From: Xanthomonas boreopolis
GTDB lineage: Bacteria; Pseudomonadota; Gammaproteobacteria; Xanthomonadales; Xanthomonadaceae
Assembly (NCBI GenBank): GCA_014654535.1
Contig: BNBA01000037.1
Span: forward strand, 1-35,992
Length of the DNA stretch: 35,992 bases
Direction: 5' to 3'
The number at the start of each line of letters is the position of its first letter. The stretch's first letter is position 1. A model generated the notes under the pieces. It did not search any database and was not told the DNA's origin. It saw nothing but the letters and a program-made list of their open reading frames with translations. The position numbers and the translations under genes are program-made. Below, one piece after another: positions 6,604 through 16,202 of this stretch.

Positions 6604-8229
6604 GTGGATCGCCGCACTTTCCTCACGCTTTCCGGGCTCGGCGCGGCCGGGCTGCTGCTGCCGCATACGCGCCTGGTCGCGGCCGAGCAGTTGCTGGTGC
6701 CGGCCGATGCCGCGCGCAACCGGCGGCTGGCCGATACCGCGTTGAGCACGGCCAGGGCGGCCGGCGCCCGCTACTGCGACGTGCGCGTGGGGCGCTACCT
6801 GCGCCAGTTCGTGATCACGCGCGAGGCGCGGGTGGAGAACGTGGTCAACGCCGAGTCGATGGGCGTGGGCGTGCGGGTCATCGCCGATGGCGCCTGGGGC
6901 TTCGCCGCGACCAATACCCTGACCTCCGACGGCGTGGCGGCCGCCACGCGCCAAGCGCTGGCGATCGCGCGCGCCAACGCGAAGCTCGCCGCGACGCCGG
7001 TGCAACTGGCGCCGCTGGAGGGCGTGGGCGAGGCGAGCTGGCGCACGCCGATCAAGCGCAACGCGATGGAGGTGCCGCTGCAGGAAAAGGTCGCGCTGCT
7101 GATGGACATCAACGCCGCCGCGCAGAACGCCGGCGCCGACTTCGTCGCCTCGCGGCTGTTCTGCATCAACGAGCAGAAGTACTTCGCCAGCAGCGACGGT
7201 TCCTACATCGATCAGGACGTGCACCGGTTGTGGCTGCCGTTCACCGTCACCGCGGTGGACAAGGCCAGCGGCAGGTTCCGCACCCGCGATGGGCTGGGCG
7301 CGCCGGTCGGCATGGGTTACGAGTACCTGGACGGCGATGCGTCGCAGAAGCACCACCTTCCCGGTGGCGTGGTCGGCTACGGGCTGTCCTACGATCCGCG
7401 CGAGGACGCGGTCGCCGCGGCGAAGCAGGCGCGCGCCAAGCTCGCCGCGCCGTCGGTGAAGCCGGGCAAGTACGACTTGGTGATCGACCCGAGCAACCTG
7501 TTCCTGACCATCCACGAGTCGGTCGGGCACCCGCTGGAGCTGGACCGCGTGCTCGGCTACGAGGCCAACTACGCCGGCACCAGCTTCGCCACGCTGGACA
7601 AGCGCGGCAGCTTCCGCTGGGGCAGCGCGCCGGTGAACTTCGTCGCCGACAAGACCCGCGCCGGCAGCCTCGGCGCGGTCGGCTACGACGACGAGGGCGT
7701 GAAGACCAAGCAGTGGGACCTGGTGAAGGACGGCATCCTGGTCGACTACCAGTGCACGCGCGACCAGGCGCACATCCTCGGCAAGAACGCTTCGGACGGC
7801 TGCAGCTACGCCGATGCGTGGTCGAACGTGCAGTTCCAGCGCATGCCCAACGTGTCGCTGATGCCGGGCAAGGCGCCGCTGTCGGTCGAGCAGATGATCG
7901 CCGGGGTGGAGAAGGGCCTGTACATCCACGGCCGCGCCTCGTACTCGATCGACCAGCAGCGCTACAACGCGCAGTTCGGCGGGCAGCTGCTGTTCGAGAT
8001 CGAGCACGGCAAGGTGACCCGGCTGGTCGAGGACGGCGCGTACCAGATCCGCACGCCGGAGTTCTGGAACTCGGTCAGCGCGATCTGCGACGAGCGCGAT
8101 TTCCGGCTGGGCGGTTCGTTCTTCGACGGCAAGGGCCAGCCGAGCCAGGTCTCGGCGGTGTCGCACGGCTCGGCGACGACGCGCTTCGACGGGGTGAACG
8201 TGATCAACACGGCGCGCTCGCTGGGATGA
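6604..8229 (+). CDS. TldD-like zinc peptidase with Tat signal peptide (copy 1)
   Basis: The start is GTG 6604, so that the protein opens with the twin-arginine signal M-D-R-R-T-F-L-T-L-S and a hydrophobic stretch. An ATG at 6577 would add nine residues. The product is 541 residues, about 60 longer than cytoplasmic E. coli TldD, largely because of the signal. Residues 304-309 are H-E-S-V-G-H, the HExxxH metal motif of TldD, inside TIHESVGHPLELDRVLGYEA. TldD works with TldE to degrade unfolded peptides or trim modified peptides such as microcin B17. This copy has no adjacent tldE, and its neighbours are an unrelated esterase and an SDR gene. It is very similar to the copy at 10290-11924 over its full length. 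It is probably periplasmic and may pair with the same TldE. Confidence 0.88.
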   Translation: MDRRTFLTLSGLGAAGLLLPHTRLVAAEQLLVPADAARNRRLADTALSTARAAGARYCDVRVGRYLRQFVITREARVENVVNAESMGVGVRVIADGAWGFAATNTLTSDGVAAATRQALAIARANAKLAATPVQLAPLEGVGEASWRTPIKRNAMEVPLQEKVALLMDINAAAQNAGADFVASRLFCINEQKYFASSDGSYIDQDVHRLWLPFTVTAVDKASGRFRTRDGLGAPVGMGYEYLDGDASQKHHLPGGVVGYGLSYDPREDAVAAAKQARAKLAAPSVKPGKYDLVIDPSNLFLTIHESVGHPLELDRVLGYEANYAGTSFATLDKRGSFRWGSAPVNFVADKTRAGSLGAVGYDDEGVKTKQWDLVKDGILVDYQCTRDQAHILGKNASDGCSYADAWSNVQFQRMPNVSLMPGKAPLSVEQMIAGVEKGLYIHGRASYSIDQQRYNAQFGGQLLFEIEHGKVTRLVEDGAYQIRTPEFWNSVSAICDERDFRLGGSFFDGKGQPSQVSAVSHGSATTRFDGVNVINTARSLG

Positions 8230-8280
8230 GGACGCGGGCGCGCCTTCGCGCGCCCGCGCCCCGCCGCGAGGCCTGGCGCC

Positions 8281-9054
8281 TCAGCGGGTGGTGTAGCCGC
8301 CGTTGACCAGGATGGTCTGGCCGGTCATCCACCAGCCCTCGGACACCAGGAAGCGGATCCACGGCACGATGTCCTCGATGTCGGTCAGGCCGGTCCTGGA
8401 GAACGGCGACAGCGCCGCCGCGGTCTTGTGGTAGGCCACCGCGTCGTCGCTCTCGGCCGGGTAGAAGAACGGCGTGTCCATCGGGCCGGGGCCGATCGCG
8501 GTGACCGAGATGCCGCGCTCGCCGAACTCCTTGGCGGCCGCGCGCGTGTAGTGCTCCACCGGCGCCTTGGTGCCGGCGTAGCTGGAGTAGAACGGCGTGA
8601 ACGCGCCCAGCAGCGAGGTCACCAGGGTGCAGACCTTGCCGTTGTCGGCCAGGTGGCGGCCGGCTTCCTTGAGGAAGAAGAAGGCGGTCTTGTTGTTGAC
8701 CGCGTCCATCCGGTCGAACTCGGCCTCGCCGATCTCCACCATCGGCTTCTTCAGCACCCTGCCGACCGTGTTGACCGCGATGTCGATGCGGCCCAGCGCG
8801 GCCTTGGCCTCGGCGAACAGCTTCTCCACCGCGGCGGCCGCGGTGAGGTCGGCCTGGAACAGGTGCGCCTGGGCGCCGGCCTCGCGCACCGCGGCCGCGG
8901 TGGCTTCCGCGTCGGCGCGGCTGGCGTCGCTGTTGTAGTGGATGGCGATGGCGGCCGCGCCCTGCTTGGCCAGGTCGCGTGCGAGCAGGCCGCCGAGGTT
9001 CTTGGCGCCGCCGGCGATCAGCACGGTCTTGCCCTGGATGCGGTGGTCGGTCAT
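8281..9054 (-). CDS. Short-chain dehydrogenase/reductase
   Basis: The 257-residue protein starts at ATG 9054, which follows CAGGAGAA. It is a classical SDR. The dinucleotide-binding turn is GGAKNLGG (15-22), an NTVG segment stands at the usual NNAG position (95-98), and the catalytic Ser147, Tyr159 and Lys163 are in order (Y-A-G-T-K). The C-terminus ends with the usual TGQTILVNGGY segment. It should use NAD(P)H to reduce or oxidise a small alcohol or ketone; the substrate cannot be read from the sequence. It is divergently transcribed from a LysR-family gene 120 bases away, the usual arrangement for a regulator and its target. Confidence 0.9.
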   Translation of the reverse strand: MTDHRIQGKTVLIAGGAKNLGGLLARDLAKQGAAAIAIHYNSDASRADAEATAAAVREAGAQAHLFQADLTAAAAVEKLFAEAKAALGRIDIAVNTVGRVLKKPMVEIGEAEFDRMDAVNNKTAFFFLKEAGRHLADNGKVCTLVTSLLGAFTPFYSSYAGTKAPVEHYTRAAAKEFGERGISVTAIGPGPMDTPFFYPAESDDAVAYHKTAAALSPFSRTGLTDIEDIVPWIRFLVSEGWWMTGQTILVNGGYTTR

Positions 9055-9136
9055 GACGGTTCTCCTGTTGGAACGGCGTGCGTGCCGTGGTGAGGGCCAG
9101 CGTATCGACTGGGAATCCCGGATAAAGACGGCCGCC

Positions 9137-9167
9137 TTGACTTCACTTGTCGGCAGCCCCGGATAAT
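9137..9167 (+). promoter_or_regulatory. Putative promoter of the LysR-family gene
   Basis: TTGACT (9137-9142) and GATAAT (9162-9167) are separated by 19 bases, slightly long. The expected start of transcription falls at or next to the ATG at 9175, so the mRNA could be leaderless. No ribosome site precedes this ATG, which agrees. Confidence 0.45.
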
Positions 9168-9174
9168 CCGCGCC

Positions 9175-10122
9175 ATGGACCGCATCGAGCTGTGCCGCAT
9201 CTTCGTCCGCGTGGTGGATTGCGCGAGCTTCACCCGCGCCGCCGACCAGCTGAACATCCCGCGCTCGACCGTGTCCGAGGCGGTGCGCGTGCTGGAGCAG
9301 CGCCTGGGCACGCGCCTGCTCCATCGCACCACCCGGCGCGTGTCGCCCACCCAGGACGGGCTGCTGTTCCATGCGCGCTGCCAGCAGCTGATCGTCGACA
9401 TGGACGAGGCCGAGCAGTTGTTCCGGCAGGCGCCGCAGGCCCTGTCCGGGCGGCTGAAGGTGGACGTGCCCGGCCGGATCGGGCGCTTGATCGTGGCGCC
9501 GGCCTTGCCGGAATTCCTGCGCCGGCACCCGCAGGTCGACATCGAGCTCGGCATGACCGACCGGACCATCGACCTGGTCGAGGACGGCGTGGACTGCGCG
9601 CTGCGGGTGGGGCCGCTGGAAGACTCGCGCCTGGTCGGCCGCAGCATGGGCCAGCTGCCGCTGGTCAACGTCGCCAGCCCGGACTACCTGCGCAGGCACG
9701 GCACCCCCGCGCATCCGTCGATGCTGGATGCGCACTGGGGCGTGCTGTACGCCTCGCCCGGCAGCGGGCGGATCGAGCCGTGGGAATGGCGCGAGAACGG
9801 CGAGCTGCGCACCCGCTCCCTGCACGGCCGCGTGACGGTGAACAGCGCCGAGGCCTACATCGCCTGCTGCCTGGCCGGGCTCGGCCTGATCCAGGTCCCG
9901 GCCTACGACGTGCGGCGCGAGCTGGAGGAGGGCAGGCTGGTGGAGGTGATGCCCGGGCACCGCGCCGACCCGCTGCCGATGACATTGCTGTACCCGCACC
10001 GGCGCCATCTCTCCCGGCGGCTGCAGGTCTTCATCGACTGGCTGCAGGCGCTGCTGCAGCGCGAGACGGCATCGCCGCCGGCCGGCGCCCGCAAGACGCG
10101 CCGCGTGGCGCCGCGCGCCTGA
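9175..10122 (+). CDS. LysR-family transcriptional regulator
   Basis: The 315-residue protein starts at ATG 9175. Residues 1-60 are the winged helix-turn-helix: MDRIELCRIFVRVVDCASFT, then AADQLNIPRSTVSEAVRVLE and the wing LGTRLLHRTTRRVSPTQDG. The effector-binding domain of the LysR substrate type follows at about 90-290, opening with SGRLKVDVPGRIGRLIVAPA. The C-terminal 20 residues are Arg-rich. Position and orientation suggest it controls the divergent SDR gene and itself; the effector is unknown. The sequence belongs to the large group of LysR proteins often found beside SDR or quinone reductase genes. Confidence 0.93.
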   Translation: MDRIELCRIFVRVVDCASFTRAADQLNIPRSTVSEAVRVLEQRLGTRLLHRTTRRVSPTQDGLLFHARCQQLIVDMDEAEQLFRQAPQALSGRLKVDVPGRIGRLIVAPALPEFLRRHPQVDIELGMTDRTIDLVEDGVDCALRVGPLEDSRLVGRSMGQLPLVNVASPDYLRRHGTPAHPSMLDAHWGVLYASPGSGRIEPWEWRENGELRTRSLHGRVTVNSAEAYIACCLAGLGLIQVPAYDVRRELEEGRLVEVMPGHRADPLPMTLLYPHRRHLSRRLQVFIDWLQALLQRETASPPAGARKTRRVAPRA

Positions 10123-10178
10123 TCCGCGCCGTGCGCTGCGCGGATCCGTCGAACGGAATCGTGCGGACCATGCCTAAA

Positions 10179-10213
10179 GTCATTTGACGGTCGATTCCGC
10201 GCACCGCAAGAAT
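10179..10213 (+). promoter_or_regulatory. Putative promoter of the second tldD-tldE operon
   Basis: GTCATTTGACG contains TTGACG (10184-10189). AAGAAT at 10208-10213 is an 18-base-spaced, imperfect -10. The upstream GACCATG (10166-10172) and GTCA-Y-TTGAC are shared with the region before the first tldD copy (6505-6523). Confidence 0.35.
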
Positions 10214-10289
10214 CGGGATCGCGCTCCGCGTGTGCGGCGCGCCCGACCAACCTTCCGCGCGTCCGTGCGGAACCAAGGGGAGTATCGCC

Positions 10290-11924
10290 GTGCATCGACG
10301 TGATTTCCTGGCCCTGACCGGGCTGACCGCGGGCGGCTTGATGGTGCCGTCCTTCTTCGGCAAGGCCATCGCGGCCGAGCAGTTGCTGGCCACGCTGGAC
10401 CCGGCGGTCAAGAAGCGCCTGGCCGATGCCGCGCTCGATGCGGCGCGCAAGGCCGGCGCGAGCTACAGCGACGTGCGCATCGGCCGCTACCTGCGCCAGT
10501 TCGTGATCACCCGCGAGGACAAGGTGCAGAACGTGGTGAACACCGAGTCCACCGGTGCCGGCGTGCGCGTGATCGCCAACGGCGCATGGGGCTTCGCCGC
10601 GACCAACGACCTCACCGAGGCGGGCATCGCCCGCGCCGCCCAGCAGGCCGCGGCGATCGCCAAGGCCAACGCCAGGATCCAGACCGCGCCGGTGCAGCTG
10701 GCCAAGGCGCCGGGCTACGGCGAGGTGTCGTGGAAGACGCCGATCAAGAAGAACGCGATGGAGGTGCCGATCAAGGACAAGGTCGAGCTGCTGCTCGGGG
10801 TCAACGCGGCGGCGATCAACGCCGGCGCCAACTTCGTCAACTCGATGCTGTTCCTGGTCAACGAGCAGAAGTACTTCGCCAGCACCGACGGTTCCTACAT
10901 CGACCAGGACGTGCACCGCATCTGGGCGCCGATGACGGTGACCGCCATCGACAAGGCCAGCGGCAAGTTCCGCACCCGCGACGGCCTGTCCGCGCCGATG
11001 GGCCTGGGCTACGAGTACCTGGACGGCGACGCGTCCGGCAAGGTCGTCACGCCCAACGGCGTGGTCAACTACGGCATGTCCTACGACATGAAGGAAGACG
11101 CCGTCGCCGCCGCGCGGCAGGCGCAGGAGAAGCTCAAGGCGCCTTCGGTCAAGCCGGGCAAGTACGACCTGGTGCTCGACCCGTCGCACACCTGGCTGAC
11201 CATCCACGAGTCGATCGGCCATCCGCTGGAGCTGGACCGCGTGCTCGGCTACGAGGCCAACTACGCCGGCACCAGCTTCGCCACGCTGGACAAGCTCAAG
11301 TCCCACTTCCAGTACGGCAGCGACAAGGTGCACGTCTTCGCCGACAAGACCCAGCCGGGCAGCCTCGGCGCGGTCGGCTACGACGACGAGGGCGTGAAGA
11401 CCAAGCAGTGGGACCTGATCCGCGACGGCAAGCTGGTCGACTACCAGACCATCCGCGACCAGGCCCACATCCTCGGCAAGACCGAGTCGGACGGCTGCTG
11501 CTACGCCGACTCCTGGAGCAGCGTGCAGTTCCAGCGCATGGCCAACGTGTCGATGGCGCCGGGCAAGACGCCGCTGTCGGTGGCCGAGATGATCAAGGAC
11601 GTGGAGAACGGCATCTACATCATCGGCGACGGCTCGTTCTCGATCGACCAGCAGCGCTACAACGCGCAGTTCGGCGGCCAGCTGTTCTACGAGATCAAGA
11701 ACGGCCAGATCACCCGCATGCTGGAGGACGTGGCCTACCAGATCCGCACGCCGGAGTTCTGGAACGCCTGCGTGGCCGTGGCCGACGAGCGCGACTACCG
11801 CCTGGGCGGTTCGTTCTTCGACGGCAAGGGCCAGCCGGGCCAGGTCTCGGCGGTCTCGCACGGCTCGTCCACGGCCCGCTTCAACGGCATCAACGTCATC
11901 AACACCGCCCGTTCGCTGGGCTGA
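10290..11924 (+). CDS. tldD: TldD-like zinc peptidase with Tat signal peptide (copy 2, paired with TldE)
   Basis: The start is GTG 10290, preceded by AGGGGAG; it gives the twin-arginine signal M-H-R-R-D-F-L-A-L-T. The product is 544 residues. The metal motif H-E-S-I-G-H is at 306-311, and the C-terminus ends RSLG as in copy 1. The gene is followed after 20 bases by tldE, so the two subunits of the peptidase are co-expressed. TldD carries the active-site metal; TldE is its inactive-looking partner. The clear Tat signal sets it apart from cytoplasmic E. coli TldD and implies export of the folded, metal-loaded protein. It heads the block that continues to 21524. Confidence 0.9.
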   Translation: MHRRDFLALTGLTAGGLMVPSFFGKAIAAEQLLATLDPAVKKRLADAALDAARKAGASYSDVRIGRYLRQFVITREDKVQNVVNTESTGAGVRVIANGAWGFAATNDLTEAGIARAAQQAAAIAKANARIQTAPVQLAKAPGYGEVSWKTPIKKNAMEVPIKDKVELLLGVNAAAINAGANFVNSMLFLVNEQKYFASTDGSYIDQDVHRIWAPMTVTAIDKASGKFRTRDGLSAPMGLGYEYLDGDASGKVVTPNGVVNYGMSYDMKEDAVAAARQAQEKLKAPSVKPGKYDLVLDPSHTWLTIHESIGHPLELDRVLGYEANYAGTSFATLDKLKSHFQYGSDKVHVFADKTQPGSLGAVGYDDEGVKTKQWDLIRDGKLVDYQTIRDQAHILGKTESDGCCYADSWSSVQFQRMANVSMAPGKTPLSVAEMIKDVENGIYIIGDGSFSIDQQRYNAQFGGQLFYEIKNGQITRMLEDVAYQIRTPEFWNACVAVADERDYRLGGSFFDGKGQPGQVSAVSHGSSTARFNGINVINTARSLG

Positions 11925-11944
11925 CCGGCGCAAGGAGATATCCC

Positions 11945-13279
11945 ATGAGCATCCTCACCGAAGCGCAGGCCAAGGCCATCCTCGACAAGGTCGTCGCGCT
12001 GTCCAAGGCCGACGAGTGCACGGCCTCGCTGTCCGGCTCGATCGACGGCAACATCCGCTTCGCCCTCAACAACGTCTCCACCAGCGGCATCGTCGACAAC
12101 ACCGAGCTGGCGGTGCAGGTGGCGTTCGGCAAGCGGGTGGGCACCGCCACCATCAACGAGTTCGACGACGCCTCGCTGGAGCGCGTGGTGCGCCGCGCCG
12201 AGGACCTGGCGCGGCTGGCGCCGGAGAACCCGGAGTTCGTGCCGGCGGTGCCGAAGCAGACCTACACGCCCAGCCCGACCTTCAGCGAGTCCACCGCCGC
12301 GATCACCCCGGAGTTCCGCGCCCAGGTGGCGGCCGACTCGATCGGCCCGTGCAAGGGCAACGGCCTGATCGCCGCCGGCTTCCTGGAGGACGGCCAGAAC
12401 TTCGAGGCCTTCGCCAACAGCAACGGCAACTTCGGCTACCAGCGCGGCTCCCGCTTCGACTACACCTGCACGGTGCGCACCGAGGACGGGCGCGGCTCGG
12501 GCTGGGTCGGGCGCAACCTGAAGGACGCGGCCGACTTCAAGGCCGAGCAGGACATCCGCATCGCCATGCGCAAGGCCAGCGAGTCGGCCGAGGCCAAGGC
12601 GCTGGAGCCGGGCAAGTACACGGTGATCCTGGAGCCGGCCGCGGCGGCCGGGCTGATCAGCTTCATGATGAACTTCTTCGACGCGCGCATGGCCGACGAG
12701 GGCCGCAGCTTCCTGTCGAAGAAGGGCGGCGGCAACAAGCTCGGCGAGCAGGTCTACGACCCGCGCGTGAACATCACCGCCGACCCGTGGGACCCGCGCG
12801 CGCCGGTGATGCCGTGGGACAACGAGGGCCTGCCGCGCGAGAAGATGGCCATCGTCGAGAACGGCAAGGTGGTCAACCTCAACTACTCGCGCTACTGGGC
12901 GCAGAAGAACGGCAAGCGCGCGGTGGGCGAGCCGGGCAACCTGCTGATGGCCGGCGGCGACAAGTCGATCGCCGACCTGGTGCGCACCACCGAGAAGGGC
13001 ATCCTGGTCACCCGCACCTGGTACATCCGCATGGTCGACCCGCAGACCGTGCTGCTGACCGGGCTGACCCGCGACGGCACGTTCTACATCGAGAACGGCC
13101 AGATCAAGCACCCGGTGAAGAACTTCCGCTTCAACGAGTCGCCGGTGATCATGCTCAACAACATCGACGAGCTGGGCAAGCCGGTGCGCGTGGCCGGCGA
13201 CGAGTCGAGCTTCGTGATGATGATCCCGCCGATGCGGTTGCGGGACTTCACGTTCACCTCGCTGTCGGACGCGGTGTGA
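11945..13279 (+). CDS. tldE: TldE/PmbA-family peptidase subunit
   Basis: The 444-residue protein starts at ATG 11945 with AAGGAGAT upstream. Length and layout match E. coli TldE/PmbA (450 residues): an N-terminal helical part, a central LEPGKYTVILEPAAAAGLIS segment (about 221 onward), and the C-terminal FRFNESPVIMLNNIDELGKP stretch typical of the family. The HExxxH motif of TldD is absent, as expected for TldE. Unlike both TldD copies it has no signal peptide. If the complex works in the periplasm, TldE must be carried through Tat as a passenger bound to TldD; otherwise the TldD signals are not used for export. I favour the passenger model, as inference. Confidence 0.9.
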   Translation: MSILTEAQAKAILDKVVALSKADECTASLSGSIDGNIRFALNNVSTSGIVDNTELAVQVAFGKRVGTATINEFDDASLERVVRRAEDLARLAPENPEFVPAVPKQTYTPSPTFSESTAAITPEFRAQVAADSIGPCKGNGLIAAGFLEDGQNFEAFANSNGNFGYQRGSRFDYTCTVRTEDGRGSGWVGRNLKDAADFKAEQDIRIAMRKASESAEAKALEPGKYTVILEPAAAAGLISFMMNFFDARMADEGRSFLSKKGGGNKLGEQVYDPRVNITADPWDPRAPVMPWDNEGLPREKMAIVENGKVVNLNYSRYWAQKNGKRAVGEPGNLLMAGGDKSIADLVRTTEKGILVTRTWYIRMVDPQTVLLTGLTRDGTFYIENGQIKHPVKNFRFNESPVIMLNNIDELGKPVRVAGDESSFVMMIPPMRLRDFTFTSLSDAV

Positions 13280-13290
13280 GGGGAAGGCGG

Positions 13291-13488
13291 CCCTCATCCG
13301 CCCCTCCGGGGCACCTTCTCCCGCGCGCGGGAGAAGGGATGGCACCCGGCATCACACGCGGCGCGGCAAGGCACCTTGTCCCGCACGCGGGAGAAGTATT
13401 GGCCGGCTACGATCTTTCCGCGGTCCGGGATGCCGGAAGTGTCCCTTCTCCCGCTTGCGGGAGAGGGTGCCCGCAGGGCGGATGAGGG
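13291..13488. repeat. REP-like inverted repeat pair (CCCTCATCCGCCCC family)
   Basis: An outer arm CCCTCATCCGCCCCTCCGGG starts at 13291, and its counterpart CCCGCAGGGCGGATGAGGG ends at 13488. Three CTCCCGC-N-GCGGGAG hairpins lie in the spacer. The same family recurs at 16203-16339. The right arm ends two bases before the DUF4159 start codon and may supply its ribosome site (GATGAGGG). Confidence 0.85.
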
Positions 13489-13490
13489 CC

Positions 13491-14192
13491 ATGACTCGCA
13501 ACCAGTTCCTGCAGCTGCTGCTCGGCACGGCCGCCGCCGCCGCGCTGCCGTGGCCGGCGCGGGCGCAGGCCGCGCGCTACGACTTCTGGTTCACGCGCCT
13601 GAAGTACGACTCCGGCGACTGGGACGTGGACGCGCGCATGCCGTCCAACCTGATCACCTCGCTGATCGACTACACCACGCTGCGCGTGGACCCGGTCGAG
13701 CACGTGCTGCCGCTGGCCGACCCGCGCATGCTGTCGGCGCCGTTCTGCTACCTGGCCGGGCACAAGCTGGTGGAGTTCAACCCGGCCGAGCGGCGCAACT
13801 TCGAGCGCTACGTGCGCAACGGCGGGTTCGTGTTCGTGGACGACTGCAACCACGACATCGACGGGCTGTTCGCCAAGTCGTTCGAGGCGCAGATGGCGGC
13901 GATCTTCGGCAAGTCCGCCCTGAAGAAACTGCCCAACCGGCACCCGATCTACAGCAGCTTCTTCAAGTTCCCGGACGGCCCGCCGGCGACCGGGTTCGAG
14001 CTCAACGGCTGGGGCGACGACCTGGTGCACGACTACCTCAAGGGCATCGAGATCGACGGCCGCCTGGGCGTGCTCTACAGCAACAAGGACTACGGCTGCG
14101 AATGGGACTACGACTGGCGCAACAAGCGCTTCCTGGCCGAGGACAACACCAAGTTCGGCGTGAACATCGTGATGTATGCATTGAACTCATGA
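13491..14192 (+). CDS. DUF4159 domain protein with N-terminal signal
   Basis: The start is ATG 13491; the frame runs further upstream only through the REP repeat. The product is 233 residues. Residues 1-27 are a signal sequence (TRNQFLQLLLGTAAAAALPW, cleavage near AQA27) that resembles a Tat signal with one Arg replaced by Asn. The mature part matches DUF4159: YDFWFTRLKYDSGDWDVDAR early on, then RNFERYVRNGGFVFVDDCNH at about 103-121. That fold is related to glutamine amidotransferase-like domains without an obvious catalytic Cys. DUF4159 proteins are usually encoded beside MoxR, DUF58 and Bat-type membrane proteins, as here. Function is unknown; a periplasmic partner of the MoxR module is likely. 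Confidence 0.82.
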   Translation: MTRNQFLQLLLGTAAAAALPWPARAQAARYDFWFTRLKYDSGDWDVDARMPSNLITSLIDYTTLRVDPVEHVLPLADPRMLSAPFCYLAGHKLVEFNPAERRNFERYVRNGGFVFVDDCNHDIDGLFAKSFEAQMAAIFGKSALKKLPNRHPIYSSFFKFPDGPPATGFELNGWGDDLVHDYLKGIEIDGRLGVLYSNKDYGCEWDYDWRNKRFLAEDNTKFGVNIVMYALNS

Positions 14193-14197
14193 CCCTT

Positions 14198-14263
14198 GTG
14201 GGAGGGACTTCAGTCCCGACGGGCTTTACCGGTAAAGCCCGTCGGGACTGAAGTCCCTCCCGC
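14198..14263. repeat. 66-nt near-perfect palindrome (GTGGGAGGGACTTCAGTCCC family), copy 1
   Basis: Two 33-base arms meet at 14230/14231. The only mismatch is a G-T wobble near the base. It lies between the DUF4159 and moxR genes inside the same-strand block. There is no U-run after the stem in either direction, so it is unlikely to be a simple terminator. Four related copies are at 22783, 23868, 26036 and 27759. Confidence 0.92.
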
Positions 14264-14285
14264 AGAGAACCACTACGAGATTCCC

Positions 14286-15278
<993 letters not shown>

Positions 15279-15288
15279 GCGGGCCGAC

Positions 15289-16179
15289 GTGGCCGAAGGC
15301 TTGCCGGCGCTGATCCCGGGCGATGTGCGCAGCCGCCTGCGCACGTTGCAGCTGCGCGCGCGGCGCATGGCCGGCGCGCACGGCATCGGCCTGCACGCCA
15401 GCCGCAGCCGCGGCGCCGGGCTGGAGTTCGCGCAGTACCGCGCCTACGAGCCGGGCGACGAATTGCGCCAGGTCGATTGGAAGCTCTACGCGCGCTCGGA
15501 CCGCTTCTTCGTGCGCGAGGCCGAGCGCGAGAGCCCGTTGACGCTGTGGCTGCTGCTCGATGCGACCGCGTCGGCGGGGCAGGCGGACCAACGCCGGCCG
15601 GACTACGCGCGGCTGGATGCGATGAAGACCCTGGCCGCCTGCGCCGCCGAGGTCGCGCTGCAGCAGGGCGACCGCTTCGGCCTGGTCGCCGTGCATGGGG
15701 CAGGCCTGGAGCTTGTGCCTGCCGGTACCGGCCTGCGCCAGCGCGACCGGCTCTGGCTGGCCTTGCATCGCCTGCGCGCGCAAGGCGCCTGGCCGTCGCC
15801 GGCGGCGCTGCGGCCGGTCTGGGAACGCATCGCCGCCAACGACCTGGTACTGGCGATCGGCGACGGTTTCGACGAGGACGCGGGCGAACTGCTGGAAAAG
15901 CTCGCGGCCGCGCGCCGCGAGGTGCTGCAGTTGCAGGTGCTGACCTGCGACGAGCGCGATTTCGCGTTCGCTGGCGGCCATCGCTTCCTCGATCCGGAGA
16001 CCGGCGAGGAACTGCTCGGCGACGGCGCCGCGATGCGCGCCGACTACCTGCGCCGCTTCGCCGAGGCGCAACGCGCGCGCGCGGCACGCTGGCAGGCGGC
16101 GGGCATCCGGCATGCGGTCCATCATCTGGACGAGCCGGCGGATGCGGTGCTGCGGCGGTTGTTCGAGGCCAAGGCATGA
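15289..16179 (+). CDS. DUF58 / VWA-like protein, MoxR partner
   Basis: The start is GTG 15289, ten bases after moxR, giving 296 residues. The DUF58 signature is at about 53-68 (YEPGDELRQVDWKLYAR), preceded by the RSRGAGLEFAQYRAYEP segment. A VWA-like strand LTLWLLLDATASAG (84-97) carries D91-A-T-A-S. This is close to the DxSxS metal site with Thr for the first Ser, so metal binding may be kept. No membrane segment is visible. DUF58 proteins are the usual substrate or adaptor of MoxR ATPases. The next gene follows after a REP-like repeat of 137 bases. Confidence 0.9.
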   Translation: MAEGLPALIPGDVRSRLRTLQLRARRMAGAHGIGLHASRSRGAGLEFAQYRAYEPGDELRQVDWKLYARSDRFFVREAERESPLTLWLLLDATASAGQADQRRPDYARLDAMKTLAACAAEVALQQGDRFGLVAVHGAGLELVPAGTGLRQRDRLWLALHRLRAQGAWPSPAALRPVWERIAANDLVLAIGDGFDEDAGELLEKLAAARREVLQLQVLTCDERDFAFAGGHRFLDPETGEELLGDGAAMRADYLRRFAEAQRARAARWQAAGIRHAVHHLDEPADAVLRRLFEAKA

Positions 16180-16202
16180 TCGGCATCGCGTTGTCGTCTT
16201 GG

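Noticed and set aside
9903-11933. Very long minus-strand open frame opposite tldD copy 2
   Set aside because: It is an antisense by-product of GC-rich codons; the translation is Val/Ala/Arg/His-rich and no motif is recognisable. The same applies to 6514-8166 and 11795-13345.
13291-13488. Regularly spaced hairpins as a CRISPR array
   Set aside because: There are only a few hairpins of unequal spacing, with no constant repeat/spacer unit and no cas genes.
14198-14263. Palindrome as a transcription terminator
   Set aside because: It has no U-run on either strand and lies inside a same-strand block; the same objection holds for the other copies, including the T-run at 23861, which is on the wrong side.
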